A DNA stretch of 54,559 nucleotides. Source: Bradyrhizobium sp. YR681. Lineage in GTDB: Bacteria; Pseudomonadota; Alphaproteobacteria; Rhizobiales; Xanthobacteraceae. The stretch's first letter is position 1. Every line of letters begins with the position of its first letter. Both the position numbers and the translations under genes were made by a program. This document shows positions 36,597 to 45,297 of this stretch, one piece after another. The notes below the pieces were generated by a model that saw only the letters and a list, made by a program, of their open reading frames with translations, was not told where the DNA came from and searched no databases. The stretch covers positions 1 through 54,559 of the forward strand of contig NZ_AKIY01000200.1 in the NCBI RefSeq assembly GCF_000282615.1. Reading direction: 5' to 3'.

Positions 36597-37307
36597 TCAC
36601 CACTTCTCCTTCGAGGTCCGCACGTCGAGTTCGAACGACCAGGCCCGTTCGGGCTGGCGGTAGAGGAAGGTAAAGGCATCGACGATGCCCTCGATGTCGA
36701 TCAGGCTGTCCTCGCGGCCGGCGGCGTCCGGAAAGCGCGAAAAGATCTTGTCGCCGGCGATCGCGCCATCGACCACGACGTGGCCGACATGGATGCCGTC
36801 GCTCGCATATTCCTTGGCCATCGCCTGCGCCAGCGTGCGCAGGCCGGCCTTCGACGCGTTGAAGGCGCCGTAGCCGGAGCGTCCGCGCAGCGAGGCGCTG
36901 GCGCCGGTGAAGAGCAGCGTGCCGGCGCGCTTCGGCACCATGCGGCGCACCGCCTCGCGCCCGAACAGGAAGCCGCCGAAGCACACCACGCGCCAAGCGT
37001 TCTCGAAATAATCGGCGTCCATCTCGATGATCCTGCCGGGCGTGTTGTTGCCGGCGTTGTAGATGGCAAGGTCGAGGTTTTCGCCGGCGGCGTCGAACAG
37101 CGCGACGATGTCGCCTTCCTTCGTCGCGTCGGCGGCGAAGGGCACGGCGATGCCGCCCGCTTTCGTGATGTCATCGGCAACGGCCTGCAGCGCGGACAGC
37201 GTCCGGCCCGCGACGATCACTTTCAGCCCGTCGGCCGCAAAGCGCTTGCACAGCCGGGCCCCGAGCCCGCGGTCCGGGCCGACGCCGATCACGATTGCCG
37301 TCTTCAT
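36597..37307 (-). CDS. Divergent short-chain dehydrogenase (Tyr replaced by Phe)
   Basis: The start at 37305-37307 has AGGAGA seven bases upstream; the product has 236 aa. The N-terminal Rossmann motif is GVGPDRGLG and YNAGNNTPG is the NNAG-equivalent. At the active site the usual YxxxK reads FNASK in GYGAFNASKAGL, so the catalytic Tyr is Phe, with a Tyr three residues before. Ser in FTGASAS is kept. I believe such Tyr-lacking SDRs form a known subgroup with uncertain chemistry. It follows cysE by 31 bp and may share its transcript. Confidence 0.82.
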   Translation of the reverse strand: MKTAIVIGVGPDRGLGARLCKRFAADGLKVIVAGRTLSALQAVADDITKAGGIAVPFAADATKEGDIVALFDAAGENLDLAIYNAGNNTPGRIIEMDADYFENAWRVVCFGGFLFGREAVRRMVPKRAGTLLFTGASASLRGRSGYGAFNASKAGLRTLAQAMAKEYASDGIHVGHVVVDGAIAGDKIFSRFPDAAGREDSLIDIEGIVDAFTFLYRQPERAWSFELDVRTSKEKW

Positions 37308-37338
37308 CTGCAATTCTCCTGGGAATCGATCGATCGCT

Positions 37339-38103
37339 TCAGGCCGCCGAGGCCGGCGCGGGACAGTTGGTGAGGCGCGCGGGATTGCCGACGGCGGTGC
37401 AGCCGGCGGGCACATCCGATGTCACGACGGTGCCGGCGCCGATCCTGGCAAAATCGCCGATGCTGATGTCGCCGAGGATGGTTGCGCCCGCGCCGATATA
37501 AACGCCTCGGCCGATGCGCGGCGAGCGCGCCGGCAGCTCACCGCGGCGACCGATGCTGACGTTCTGGAGGATCGTGACCTCGTCGCCGATCGCGACATTC
37601 GCACCGATCACGATGCCCGTGGCATGGTCGAGATAGACGGATGAGCCGATCTTCGCGGCGGGATGAATGCTGACTTGCAGGACGTTCGACGCCTCGTTCT
37701 GAAACAGCAGCGCCGCATCGCGATGGCCATGATGCCAGAGCCGGTTGGAGACGCGCCAGGCTTGCAGCGCGACATAGCCCTTGAAGTGAAGCAGCGGCGC
37801 GAGCAGGCTGGTGATGGCGGGATCACTGCGCACGATCGCCTGCAAATCGCAGGCAGCGGCCTCGATCAACTCCGGCGAGCGGCGAAAGGCGTCGCGGGCA
37901 AAGGACGCGAAACGCGTTTGCTCCGCCGCATTGTTGCCGAGCCTGCGCCCGATCAGACCGGCAAGGGCGGCAGCAAGATTGTCGTGGTCGAGAATGGCGC
38001 CGGCGAGCGATTGGCCGAAGACGGGATCGGATGCGGCCGCGCGCTGCGCCTCATCGAATATCTTGCGCCAGAGACCGTCGTTTGCCGAGGTTGCAGCCGT
38101 CAT
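37339..38103 (-). CDS. cysE: Serine O-acetyltransferase
   Basis: The 254-aa protein has the helical SATase N-terminal domain (LAPLLHFKGYVALQAWRVSNRLW) and a left-handed beta-helix of hexapeptide repeats with HPAAKIGSSVYLDHATGIVIG, then NVSIGRRGELPARSPRIG. It acetylates serine with acetyl-CoA, the first step of cysteine synthesis. The catalytic His and Asp (IHPAA, YLDHATG) are present. An SDR gene follows closely. Confidence 0.95.
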   Translation of the reverse strand: MTAATSANDGLWRKIFDEAQRAAASDPVFGQSLAGAILDHDNLAAALAGLIGRRLGNNAAEQTRFASFARDAFRRSPELIEAAACDLQAIVRSDPAITSLLAPLLHFKGYVALQAWRVSNRLWHHGHRDAALLFQNEASNVLQVSIHPAAKIGSSVYLDHATGIVIGANVAIGDEVTILQNVSIGRRGELPARSPRIGRGVYIGAGATILGDISIGDFARIGAGTVVTSDVPAGCTAVGNPARLTNCPAPASAA

Positions 38104-38230
38104 CGTCGCCGCCTCCGGGATTTGCGCTCAGGTTTCGAATATAGGCCCTGGGCAGGACGCGCGCCACGCCGCCCCAGCGGCATACTTGAGCAGCCTACTT
38201 GGCTACCCCCTTGGCTACCCCTTGGCAAAC

Positions 38231-38381
38231 ATGCCGCACCTTCCCCGTGAGGCTACGAGCTTGCACGCCAGGCAGCCGCGACCATATATTCGGCTGAGTT
38301 TTCGGCCGATGCTGCTTCGGCCGAGGATGTACAGGCAAAGCATCCGAGCCCCCGCGGTGGTCCGCCATCCGCGGTTTTTTT
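38231..38381 (+). ncRNA. Candidate small RNA or 5' attenuator before the desaturase
   Basis: The 339-bp gap between cysE and the desaturase holds a strong plus-strand terminator at 38352-38381, yet no coding gene ends there. Upstream of it, 38290-38345 has several short inverted repeats (TCGGC and GCCGA copies, GGATG/CATCC), and just before the element TTGGCTACCCC occurs twice in tandem with a third partial copy. The simplest reading is a short noncoding transcript, or a leader whose terminator controls the desaturase. The 5' end given is a guess. Confidence 0.4.
38352..38381 (+). terminator. Orphan intrinsic terminator
   Basis: CCGCGGTGG pairs with CCATCCGCGG with one bulge, followed by seven T. 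It stands 61 bp before the desaturase start and does not follow any plus-strand gene. Confidence 0.75.
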
Positions 38382-38442
38382 GTCCCCGGCGCCCCTGTGC
38401 TGCCGACGCGAATCGTCCCCTCACCCAAGGTCACGCCTAGAC

Positions 38443-39606
38443 ATGTCGCCCAACGCGCCCGCCGACGACCACCACGACGACGTCATGTACCCCTCCGCAA
38501 TCCCGTTCGTGCTGGTCCATCTCGGCTGCTTTGCGGCGATCTGGTCGGGCGTCACCTGGCAGGCCGTCGCGATCTGCGCTTCACTCTACGTCGTGCGCAT
38601 GTTTGCGATCGGGGCCGGCTATCACCGCTATTTCTCGCACAAGGCCTTTGCCACCGGCCGGGTGTTTCAGTTCATCCTGGCCTGTCTCGCGCAGAGCACC
38701 GCGCAGAAGAGCGTGTTGTGGTGGGCGGCCAAGCACCGGCACCATCATCTGCATTCCGACACCGAGCTGGACGTGCATTCGCCGCGTCAGCGCGGCTTCC
38801 TGTACAGCCATCTCGGCTGGATCTTCTACCGCGAGCACGACGGGACCGACCTCGTGAAGGTCGGCGATCTCACCGTCTATCCGGAACTCATGTGGCTGCA
38901 TCGGCTCGAGCTGCTGCCGGCCTTCGTGCTCGCAGGGCTCTGCTTCCTGGTTGCGGGGTGGTCGGGTCTGGTGGTCGGCTTCCTGTGGAGCACGGTGCTG
39001 GTCTATCACGCGACCTTCTGCATCAACTCGCTTGCCCATGTGCACGGACGCAAGCGCTACGTGACGGGCGACGATTCCCGCAACAACTGGCTGCTGGCGT
39101 TGTTCACGATGGGCGAGGGCTGGCACAACAATCACCACGCCTACCAGAGCAGCGTGCGGCAAGGCTTTCGCTGGTGGGAAATCGACGTGACCTTTTACGT
39201 CCTGACGATCCTGTCCTGGTTCGGCATCGTCTGGAACATGAAAGCGCCGCCCGAACTGGTGCTGCGCAACGAGCAGCCGCTCGGATCGCGGGTCATCAAT
39301 CGCGCAGCCCGCCAGCTTGCCGGACGGTTCGATGCTCATGCTCTCGCGGACGCGATCTCCTCCGCGCTGCGCCGCGCCGATCTGGCCCAGTTGCAGCTGC
39401 CGACGCTGCACGACATCCTCGATCGCGCCCATGAAGGCGTCGACGCGCTGACGCATCTGCAACTGCCGAGGATTCCGACCCGCGAGGAGTTCCTTGCCGA
39501 GGCCAGGGCGATGTTCGCGCGGACGCGATCGCTCAACGAGATCGTGGACCACGCCTACGAGCAGTTCCTGACGTCGGTGCGCGCGCAGCTCGTGACGGTG
39601 CGCTGA
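38443..39606 (+). CDS. Acyl-CoA / fatty acid desaturase
   Basis: The 387-aa membrane enzyme has the three histidine boxes of the acyl-CoA desaturase family, HRYFSH, HRHHH and HNNHH, and four or more helices. These bind two irons to insert a delta-9 type double bond using oxygen. The C-terminal 90 residues form a helical extension with repeated QLP segments (LAQLQLPTLHDILDRAHEGVD), not part of the core. Its 3' end overlaps a small opposite-strand ORF by 52 bp. Confidence 0.93.
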   Translation: MSPNAPADDHHDDVMYPSAIPFVLVHLGCFAAIWSGVTWQAVAICASLYVVRMFAIGAGYHRYFSHKAFATGRVFQFILACLAQSTAQKSVLWWAAKHRHHHLHSDTELDVHSPRQRGFLYSHLGWIFYREHDGTDLVKVGDLTVYPELMWLHRLELLPAFVLAGLCFLVAGWSGLVVGFLWSTVLVYHATFCINSLAHVHGRKRYVTGDDSRNNWLLALFTMGEGWHNNHHAYQSSVRQGFRWWEIDVTFYVLTILSWFGIVWNMKAPPELVLRNEQPLGSRVINRAARQLAGRFDAHALADAISSALRRADLAQLQLPTLHDILDRAHEGVDALTHLQLPRIPTREEFLAEARAMFARTRSLNEIVDHAYEQFLTSVRAQLVTVR

Positions 39607-39725
39607 ACAGAGGCGCGCTGGACTTTCCGGCCATGCTGCTTGCGCAGGCTGAGCGCATAGAGCCAGCCGCCGGCCGCGACGAGGACGGGAAGCCCATAGA
39701 GCGCGAAATCGCGGATCAGCATCAT
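39555..39725 (-). CDS. Small membrane protein (56 aa), coupled
   Basis: MMLIRDFALYGLPVLVAAGGWLYAL gives one clear transmembrane helix followed by a basic tail. Its start overlaps the stop of the 85-aa gene before it by four bases (ATGA), suggesting translational coupling. Its last third lies antisense to the end of the desaturase. No family is recognised. Coupling and hydrophobic pattern are the evidence that it is real. Confidence 0.5.
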   Translation of the reverse strand: MMLIRDFALYGLPVLVAAGGWLYALSLRKQHGRKVQRASVQRTVTSCARTDVRNCS

Positions 39726-39979
39726 GGCGAAAGGTCCGCTGTCGCGAACGTGATGGCTCGCCGGAGCGCGAACGCGGCAAGCTGATAGAGGGCGAGGCTG
39801 AGAAGGACCTTCCAGGCGTTGCCGACCACGAGCTCCGGATAGAATTTGATCTCGGTCGGCCATCCGTTCAGGAACGCGATCGCGAGCGGCACGGAGGCGC
39901 CATGCCGGTCGAACAGTGCCGAGGCACGCGCGAGCAGCGCGATGTGCCGGTTGATCTGCCCGTGCTCGGCTTTCGTCAT
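39722..39979 (-). CDS. Small hypothetical protein (85 aa) with hydrophobic C-terminus
   Basis: The 85-aa product (MTKAEHGQINRH start) has two moderately hydrophobic stretches (about 30-40 and 58-75). It ends exactly on the start of the 56-aa gene, so the two form a tight operon. I do not recognise a family. Codon use looks normal for the window. Confidence 0.55.
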   Translation of the reverse strand: MTKAEHGQINRHIALLARASALFDRHGASVPLAIAFLNGWPTEIKFYPELVVGNAWKVLLSLALYQLAAFALRRAITFATADLSP

Positions 39980-40082
39980 GGCCCGTACCCGTCGACACAC
40001 GCGGAAAACGCGCGTTCACGGCTTAGTCGAGGCTCGCGCGGATCGGGTTCTAGGGGCTTGCGGAGATCCCCAAAAAACCAAA

Positions 40083-40113
40083 CCGCCCGCCTGCGGGTTG
40101 CGCAAGCGGGCGG
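40083..40113 (-). terminator. Intrinsic terminator of the DUF2852 gene
   Basis: CCGCCCGC and GCGGGCGG pair around TTGCGCAACCCGCAG, with further inner pairing, and minus-strand TTTGGTTTTTTG follows. It lies 71 bp after the DUF2852 stop. Confidence 0.85.
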
Positions 40114-40184
40114 CTCGGGGCCATCAGGACTTTGGGGGCATGTGCCTGAAGGCTTTGAGATGTGTCCGGATCAGCCGTTCAGGA

Positions 40185-40670
40185 TCAGCTCTGGGGCTGG
40201 TCGGTCGGCGGCGGGGTCGGACGCGTCTTGTGCTGGGCCATGAACTGGTCGAACTCTTCCTTGTCCTTGGCGTGGCGCAGACGATCGAGGAAGTTCTTGA
40301 ACTCGACCTGCTCCTCCTCGAGCCGCTGCAGCGTCTCGGTGCGGTATTCGTCGAAGGCGCGGTTGCCGCTCGAGGGCGGGCCGAAGCCGAAGCCGAAACC
40401 GCGGCGCTCCATGCGGCCGCGCATGCGGTCCATCTTGTACTGCATCCGCTCCATCTTGTTCTGCCAGCGATCCTGGTGGCTCCAGCAACCCATTTTTCTG
40501 CTCCCGAGTGTGAAAAAGAGAAGGGCAAGTCCGATCGGCCACCAGATGATGAAGCCGAGGATGGTCACGGCGATCCAGCCGGGATGCCAGGGCGTGTCCA
40601 GCATGTGGGGGCGCTCGTAGCGTTCATCCGAGGAACCGCGCCATCGATTGACATCAGCGGTGTAGGCCAT
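40185..40670 (-). CDS. DUF2852 domain membrane protein
   Basis: The start at 40668-40670 has GGAG six bases upstream and leaves a strong palindrome outside the gene; an in-frame ATG further out would begin inside that palindrome. The 161-aa protein has one helix (WIAVTILGFIIWWPIGLALLFF) followed by a charged coiled region (DRWQNKMERMQYKMDRM) and an acidic helical end. DUF2852 proteins are alphaproteobacterial and uncharacterised. The palindrome and the adjoining TetR gene suggest repression. Confidence 0.85.
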   Translation of the reverse strand: MAYTADVNRWRGSSDERYERPHMLDTPWHPGWIAVTILGFIIWWPIGLALLFFTLGSRKMGCWSHQDRWQNKMERMQYKMDRMRGRMERRGFGFGFGPPSSGNRAFDEYRTETLQRLEEEQVEFKNFLDRLRHAKDKEEFDQFMAQHKTRPTPPPTDQPQS

Positions 40671-40699
40671 TTCCATCTCCGTCACGGCACCAGCGCCGT

Positions 40700-40722
40700 T
40701 GTGAATGTAAATAACATTCACA
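40700..40722. promoter_or_regulatory. Operator-like palindrome before DUF2852
   Basis: TGTGAATGT and ACATTCACA are perfect 9-bp arms around AAATA, 30 bp upstream of the DUF2852 start in an AT-rich patch. Form and position suit a TetR-type repressor site; the TetR gene at 40791 is the obvious candidate. Confidence 0.6.
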
Positions 40723-40790
40723 TAGCTAGATCATCCCGCGATTTTGTCAAGCCGGCCGCCTGACAGGGTCGCCGAATTATTTGCGCAATT

Positions 40791-41543
40791 TTATTTCGGC
40801 TTGCCCCAAGGACCGCCCGGAGCGCCACCGGGCGGCACGCCTGAAGCGGAGGATGCCTCCGGTGGCACCGGCGGCGGCTCCGCACTCTTCGGCGCGGGAC
40901 GGCGGTCGGTCGGGAAGCCGAGCCCGCGCAGATAGATCAGCACCTCGGCCTCCAGCAGCTCGTCCGGCGACATCGGCAGTTTTCGCCGCGCGGCATCGCC
41001 TCGGGAAAACAGCGAGGCCACACCATGCGCCATCGACCAGATGTGCAGCGCCATCATCATCGCCGGCGGACGCGGCGTACCGGGCGGCGCGAGTGCCGCC
41101 AGCCGCTCGGCGGCCGCGCGAATGATGTTGAAAGCACGCTCGCTGGCGGCCTGGAGCGCCGGATTGGCATCGACCGGCAGGCCCGATTCGAACATCGCAT
41201 TGTAGAAGGCGGGCTCCTCGCGCGCGAAGGCGAGATAGGCCTTGCCGACCCGCTCGAACGCGGTGACCGTATCGGGCCGGCCATCGTCCCATGCCGCGGT
41301 CAGGCGCGCCTCGAACTGCTCGAAGCCGCGCTGGGCGATCGAGGACAAGAGCTCGTCCCGATCGCGAAAATGGCGGTAAGGCGCCGCGGCGCTGACGCCG
41401 GCCATGCGCGCGGCATCGGCAAAGGTGAAGCCGGCGGCGCCCTTCTCGGCGATCAGCCCGAGGGCCGCCTGCAACAGGGCTTCCTTCAGATTGCCGTGGT
41501 GATAGCCGCGCTCGGCGCGGCGCTGCTCCTTGCGCCAGCTCAT
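40791..41543 (-). CDS. TetR/AcrR regulator with WHG-type C-domain
   Basis: The 250-aa protein opens MSWRKEQRRAERGYHHGNLKEALL; the YHHGNL segment and helix-turn-helix (DAARMAGVSAAAPYRHF) are typical of this TetR branch. Its C-terminal domain (about 90-205) is helical, and the last 30 residues are Pro/Gly-rich. It is upstream of the DUF2852 gene on the same strand. A palindrome overlaps its own start codon, so autorepression is possible. Confidence 0.88.
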   Translation of the reverse strand: MSWRKEQRRAERGYHHGNLKEALLQAALGLIAEKGAAGFTFADAARMAGVSAAAPYRHFRDRDELLSSIAQRGFEQFEARLTAAWDDGRPDTVTAFERVGKAYLAFAREEPAFYNAMFESGLPVDANPALQAASERAFNIIRAAAERLAALAPPGTPRPPAMMMALHIWSMAHGVASLFSRGDAARRKLPMSPDELLEAEVLIYLRGLGFPTDRRPAPKSAEPPPVPPEASSASGVPPGGAPGGPWGKPK

Positions 41544-41561
41544 GTGAACGAGCTTTACATG
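41541..41561. promoter_or_regulatory. Palindrome over the TetR start codon
   Basis: CATGTGAA and TTTACATG bracket CGAGC with one mismatch in the inner arms. It contains TGTGAA, as does the operator at 40700. It covers the start codon. Confidence 0.35.
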
Positions 41562-41623
41562 AGCCGGGCGTGAAGGTCACTAGCCGGAATGGAGCGTGAT
41601 TAACCCGTAGCTCCACGGTCCTG

Positions 41624-41652
41624 CCGGGCCGATGCCTCGGCATCGGGCCCGG
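41624..41652. terminator. Hairpin after the first YCII gene
   Basis: CCGGGCCGATGCC pairs with GGCATCGGGCCCGG with one bulged base and a two-base tip, 19 bp after the YCII stop. No run of T follows, so it is a weak terminator or transcript-protecting hairpin. Confidence 0.45.
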
Positions 41653-41670
41653 AAACGATCGCTTCGCAGG

Positions 41671-42036
41671 TTAAAGCTGCGGAATCGGCAGCACGGGCAT
41701 GACCTCGATCGCCTCGCCCGGGAAGATCGCAAAATGCGGGTGGTTCTCGAACAGTTTGGCGGCTTCCTCCTGCGAGGCCGCCCGCACCACCGTAAAGCCG
41801 GTCAGCGCATTGCTGATCTCGGCGATGCCGCTTCCGTCGATCCTGCGGGTCTTGCCGAGCGGACCGCCCATCTCGACGATGACGGCCTTGTGCTTCTCGA
41901 CCCAGCCGTGCCAAGCGGCCATGCCCTCCCGCTCCCTGGCCTTGCGTTCGGCCTCGGGCATCGCATGCCAGGCCTTCATCTTTTCGCCGCTCATGCTGCC
42001 GAGATAGACGGCGAGGAATTTATGTTCGGTGCTCAT
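41671..42036 (-). CDS. YCII-related protein (121 aa)
   Basis: The 121-aa product (MSTEHKFLAVYLGSMSGEK) has a ferredoxin-like YCII layout with MGGPLGKTRRI in place of the common DGPF and a final FPGEAIEVMPVLPIPQL. YCII proteins are small dimeric domains often linked to ECF sigma factors. It lies 60 bp after another YCII gene, probably in one operon. Function is unknown. Confidence 0.8.
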   Translation of the reverse strand: MSTEHKFLAVYLGSMSGEKMKAWHAMPEAERKAREREGMAAWHGWVEKHKAVIVEMGGPLGKTRRIDGSGIAEISNALTGFTVVRAASQEEAAKLFENHPHFAIFPGEAIEVMPVLPIPQL

Positions 42037-42096
42037 GGTTCTCTCCCTTGTTGATCGCGATTGACGACGGCCGCGACGTCGTCGCGGCCGAGGTGG

Positions 42097-42501
42097 TTAC
42101 TTCCTGAGGGCGTCGAAGCCGGCAGCTGCCGCCTGCACGTCAGGTGGAAAGTCGGCCATTTCCTGCACCTGCCGGATCTCGATCACCTCGTTGGCCGAGG
42201 CCGGACACTTCTTCGCCCAGCCGATCGCCTCTGCACGCGAGGCAACCTCGATCATCCAGTAGCCGCCGAGGACTTCCTTGGCTTCAGCGAAGGGACCGTC
42301 GGTCACGACAGGCGCGCCGGTCGCGAACGAGACGCGCGCGCCCGTCGACGGCGGATGCAGGCCGTCGAGCGTGATCAGGACACCGGCATCTTTCAGCGCC
42401 TCGTTGTAACGCATCATCGCCGCGACACGCTCGGGATCGAGTTGGACGTCCGCCGGCGCGCTCTCGTAGCCGAGCGGGATCATCAGCATCATGAATCGCA
42501 T
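42097..42501 (-). CDS. YCII-family DGPF protein (134 aa)
   Basis: The 134-aa protein MRFMMLMIPLGYE has the DGPF motif in TDGPFAEAKEVLGGYWMIEV, typical of the YCII/DGPF family encoded beside ECF sigma factors of the ECF41 and ECF42 groups. No sigma gene is beside it here; the closest is 7 kb away with its own YCII gene. It heads a two-gene operon with the 121-aa YCII gene. Confidence 0.88.
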   Translation of the reverse strand: MRFMMLMIPLGYESAPADVQLDPERVAAMMRYNEALKDAGVLITLDGLHPPSTGARVSFATGAPVVTDGPFAEAKEVLGGYWMIEVASRAEAIGWAKKCPASANEVIEIRQVQEMADFPPDVQAAAAGFDALRK

Positions 42502-42900
42502 GGAACCTCCCTGTTTGGCTCCTCATTCCGGGCTCGCGCTCCGGGACCACAGCGAACGCGCAGGCCGAACCGGCCCGGGCTGCTCCCCTTCAAGACGAAC
42601 GAGGTTTTGACGAACCGACAAGGTGACAAAAACTTTTCAGGTGGCTGTTGCGCCGCACCGGGCAAACAATCCTGCGAATGCGCTTCCGTACAAATACGGC
42701 CCGCCAGAGAACGGCGCCGTGCATATGGATCGAGAAAGCCTGCCCGCTGAACAACATGGCCGGCGCACGTGGAAATACGGAATCCATGCAGAATATTGCA
42801 AGGGTTTACAGTTGCTCAACAACAGCATGCAACTTTCCAATCCCCGACAGAGCGATCTGGCAATCGGGCCGATTCGTTTCCCGGGCATTGCGGAGCTTAC

Positions 42901-44565
42901 GTGTTTAATTTTCAGAGCAGGAAAGTCAGGCACGCAGTCGCGGAAGTCGAAGCGCTCGATCGGTCGCAGGCCGTGATCGAATTCGGTCTCGACGGCACCA
43001 TTCTCGACGCCAACGAGAACCTTCTCAAGATGAGCGGCTACACGCTCGCCGAGATCAAGGGCAAGCATCACAGCATCTTCGTCAGCCCGGCCGAGCGCGA
43101 GAGCGCACGCTACCGCGATTTCTGGGCCAGCCTGAACCGCGGCGAATTCCAGACCACGCAATACCGGCGCTACGGCAAGAACGGCAAGGAACTCTGGGTC
43201 CACGCCTCCTACGCGCCGCTGCTCGACGAGAACGGCCGAGTGGTGAGCTTCATCAAATTCGCCACCGACATCACGGCCTACAAGATGAGGAGCATGGAGG
43301 AAGCGGGCAAGCTCGCCGCGATCAGCCGCGCACAGGCCGTGATCGAGTTCAACATGGACGGCACCATCGTCACCGCCAACGAGAACTTCCTGAACGCGAT
43401 GGGCTATTCGCTGGACGAGATCCAGGGCAAGCACCACAGCATGTTCGTGACGCCGGAGGATCGCGCAAGCTCCGCCTATGCCGATTTCTGGGCGCGGCTG
43501 AACCGCGGCCAATTCGAGGCGGCCGAATACAAGCGGATCGGCAAGGGCGGCAAGGAAATCTGGATCCTGGCGACCTACAACCCGATCCTCGACGAAATGG
43601 GCCGGCCGTTCAAGGTGGTGAAGTTCGCCACCGACGTCACCGCACAGAAGATGAAGGCGGCCGACAATGACGGCCAGCTCGCCGCGATCCAGAAGTCGCA
43701 GGCGGTGATCGAGTTCAACATGGACGGCACGATCCGCACCGCCAACCAGAACTTCCTCAGCGCGATGGGTTACTCCCTGGCCGAGATCAAGGGCCAGCAT
43801 CACTCCATGTTCGTCGAGCCGAACGAGAAGAACTCGCCCGCCTACCGGCAGTTCTGGGAGACGCTTGGCCGCGGCGAATACCAGGCCGCCGAGTACAAGC
43901 GCATCGCCAAGGGCGGCCGCGAGATCTGGATCCAGGCGTCCTACAATCCGATCCTCGACCTCAACGGCAAGCCGTACAAGGTGGTGAAATACGCCACCGA
44001 CATCACCGCGCAGGCGATCGGCCGCAAGAAGGCCGACAATGCGCGCGGGCTGATCGAGGCGGTCGCCGCCGGCAGCGAGCAGATGAGCGCCTCGATCCGC
44101 GAGATCTCCGAGACCATGGCAAAGTCGCGCGAGAACTCCAAGGTCGCGACCTCGAGGGTCGAGGCCGCCGACGGCCAGGCCCAGAAGCTGAACGCGGCCG
44201 CGCAGGCCATGAGCGGCATCGTCGAGATGATCGCCGGCATCACCAGCCAGATCAATCTGCTCGCGCTCAACGCCACGATCGAATCGGCGCGCGCGGGCGA
44301 AGCCGGCCGCGGCTTCGCCGTGGTCGCCTCCGAGGTGAAGAACCTCGCCAACCAGGCCAAGCAGGCCACCGACACGATCACCTCCGAGATCGACGCGCTG
44401 AACACCATCTCGGGCGACGTCGCGAGCTCGTTGACCGCGATCAAGGCCGCGATCGCCGGCGTCAACGAGTTCATCGCCTCCACCGCGGCCGCGGTCGAGG
44501 AGCAGAGCATCGTGACCTCGGACATGTCGGCCAACATGCAGCGTGCCTCGGCGGAGCTGTCATAG
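42901..44565 (+). CDS. Soluble chemoreceptor with three tandem PAS domains (BdlA-like)
   Basis: The GTG at 42901 has GGAG five bases upstream. The 554-aa protein has three PAS units of about 121 residues (roughly 14-130, 137-250 and 258-370), each with QAVIEF, GKHHSxF and a final KFATDxTA-like end, followed by an MCP signalling domain with the tip [29 protein letters not shown]. No transmembrane helix or HAMP is present. It should be cytoplasmic and feed CheA, or act like BdlA in biofilm dispersal. The preceding 399 bp (42502-42900) show no other gene. Confidence 0.93.
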   Translation: MFNFQSRKVRHAVAEVEALDRSQAVIEFGLDGTILDANENLLKMSGYTLAEIKGKHHSIFVSPAERESARYRDFWASLNRGEFQTTQYRRYGKNGKELWVHASYAPLLDENGRVVSFIKFATDITAYKMRSMEEAGKLAAISRAQAVIEFNMDGTIVTANENFLNAMGYSLDEIQGKHHSMFVTPEDRASSAYADFWARLNRGQFEAAEYKRIGKGGKEIWILATYNPILDEMGRPFKVVKFATDVTAQKMKAADNDGQLAAIQKSQAVIEFNMDGTIRTANQNFLSAMGYSLAEIKGQHHSMFVEPNEKNSPAYRQFWETLGRGEYQAAEYKRIAKGGREIWIQASYNPILDLNGKPYKVVKYATDITAQAIGRKKADNARGLIEAVAAGSEQMSASIREISETMAKSRENSKVATSRVEAADGQAQKLNAAAQAMSGIVEMIAGITSQINLLALNATIESARAGEAGRGFAVVASEVKNLANQAKQATDTITSEIDALNTISGDVASSLTAIKAAIAGVNEFIASTAAAVEEQSIVTSDMSANMQRASAELS

Positions 44566-44801
44566 GCAGCTTCCATCGCCGCCTCGCCCGCCCCGTCGGC
44601 GACGCATCGAAGATCGGCGCGGCCCGCATGCGCATGGAATGACGTGCACGGTCGCCAATTGTTCATTGCTGTGCCTGCCAATCGAAAAATGGTTGCACAA
44701 TCAATGCGTGTATGGCCTATTACCCGACGGGGATGAGGAAACAGCGAGGCTGTCGCCAGCCGTTCGCAGTTTGCCGTCGATTTGGGGCCGAGACAGTTCT
44801 T

Positions 44802-45239
44802 ATGAGATCGAAGATCGGGGCGGTGCCCCTTTTGCTTGTCGGATTTTTGTTGGCGAGTTGCGCGAGCCCACGCGGCCTCGATGAACCGCCGACGCAGCTT
44901 CCGCCATTGAAGCCGGGTCTTGGCCGCGTCTATTTCGTCCGGCCGGGCGAATTTGCGGGTTCGGCCGTTCAGCCCGAGATTCGGATGAACAATGAAGTCG
45001 TCGGCAGATCCACGCCCGGCGGGTTCTCCTATGTCGACCGCCCACCGGGGAAATACACCGTGACGACCGCAACCGAGGTCGAAAACGCGGTGACGTTCCA
45101 GCTGGCGGCCGGCGAGACCAAGTACATCAAGACCGCAGTGTCAGCCGGCATCCTCGTTGGCCACGTCACGCCGACGCTGGAATTCCCCGAGCAGGGACAA
45201 TCCGACATCAACCGCCTCCGATACGTCGGCAAGCCCTGA
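44802..45239 (+). CDS. DUF2846 lipoprotein
   Basis: The start at 44802 gives a lipoprotein signal with lipobox LLASC. The 145-aa product has the DUF2846 pattern with RVYFVRPGEFAGSAVQPEIRMNN and SYVDRPPGKYTV. Such proteins are beta-rich, probably anchored to the outer membrane. Role is unknown. It stands alone between the chemoreceptor and an SDR. Confidence 0.82.
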   Translation: MRSKIGAVPLLLVGFLLASCASPRGLDEPPTQLPPLKPGLGRVYFVRPGEFAGSAVQPEIRMNNEVVGRSTPGGFSYVDRPPGKYTVTTATEVENAVTFQLAAGETKYIKTAVSAGILVGHVTPTLEFPEQGQSDINRLRYVGKP

Positions 45240-45297
45240 TCGCTTGCGCGGGGGCCGCTAAACTGTCATGTCGCTGTCCCGAGCAAAGGACAGCGTC

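Noticed and set aside
38195..38434. Minus-strand ORF of 79 codons and overlapping 69-codon ORF before cysE
   Set aside because: No ribosome site or family pattern, and they overlap a strong plus-strand terminator, so an RNA is the better reading.
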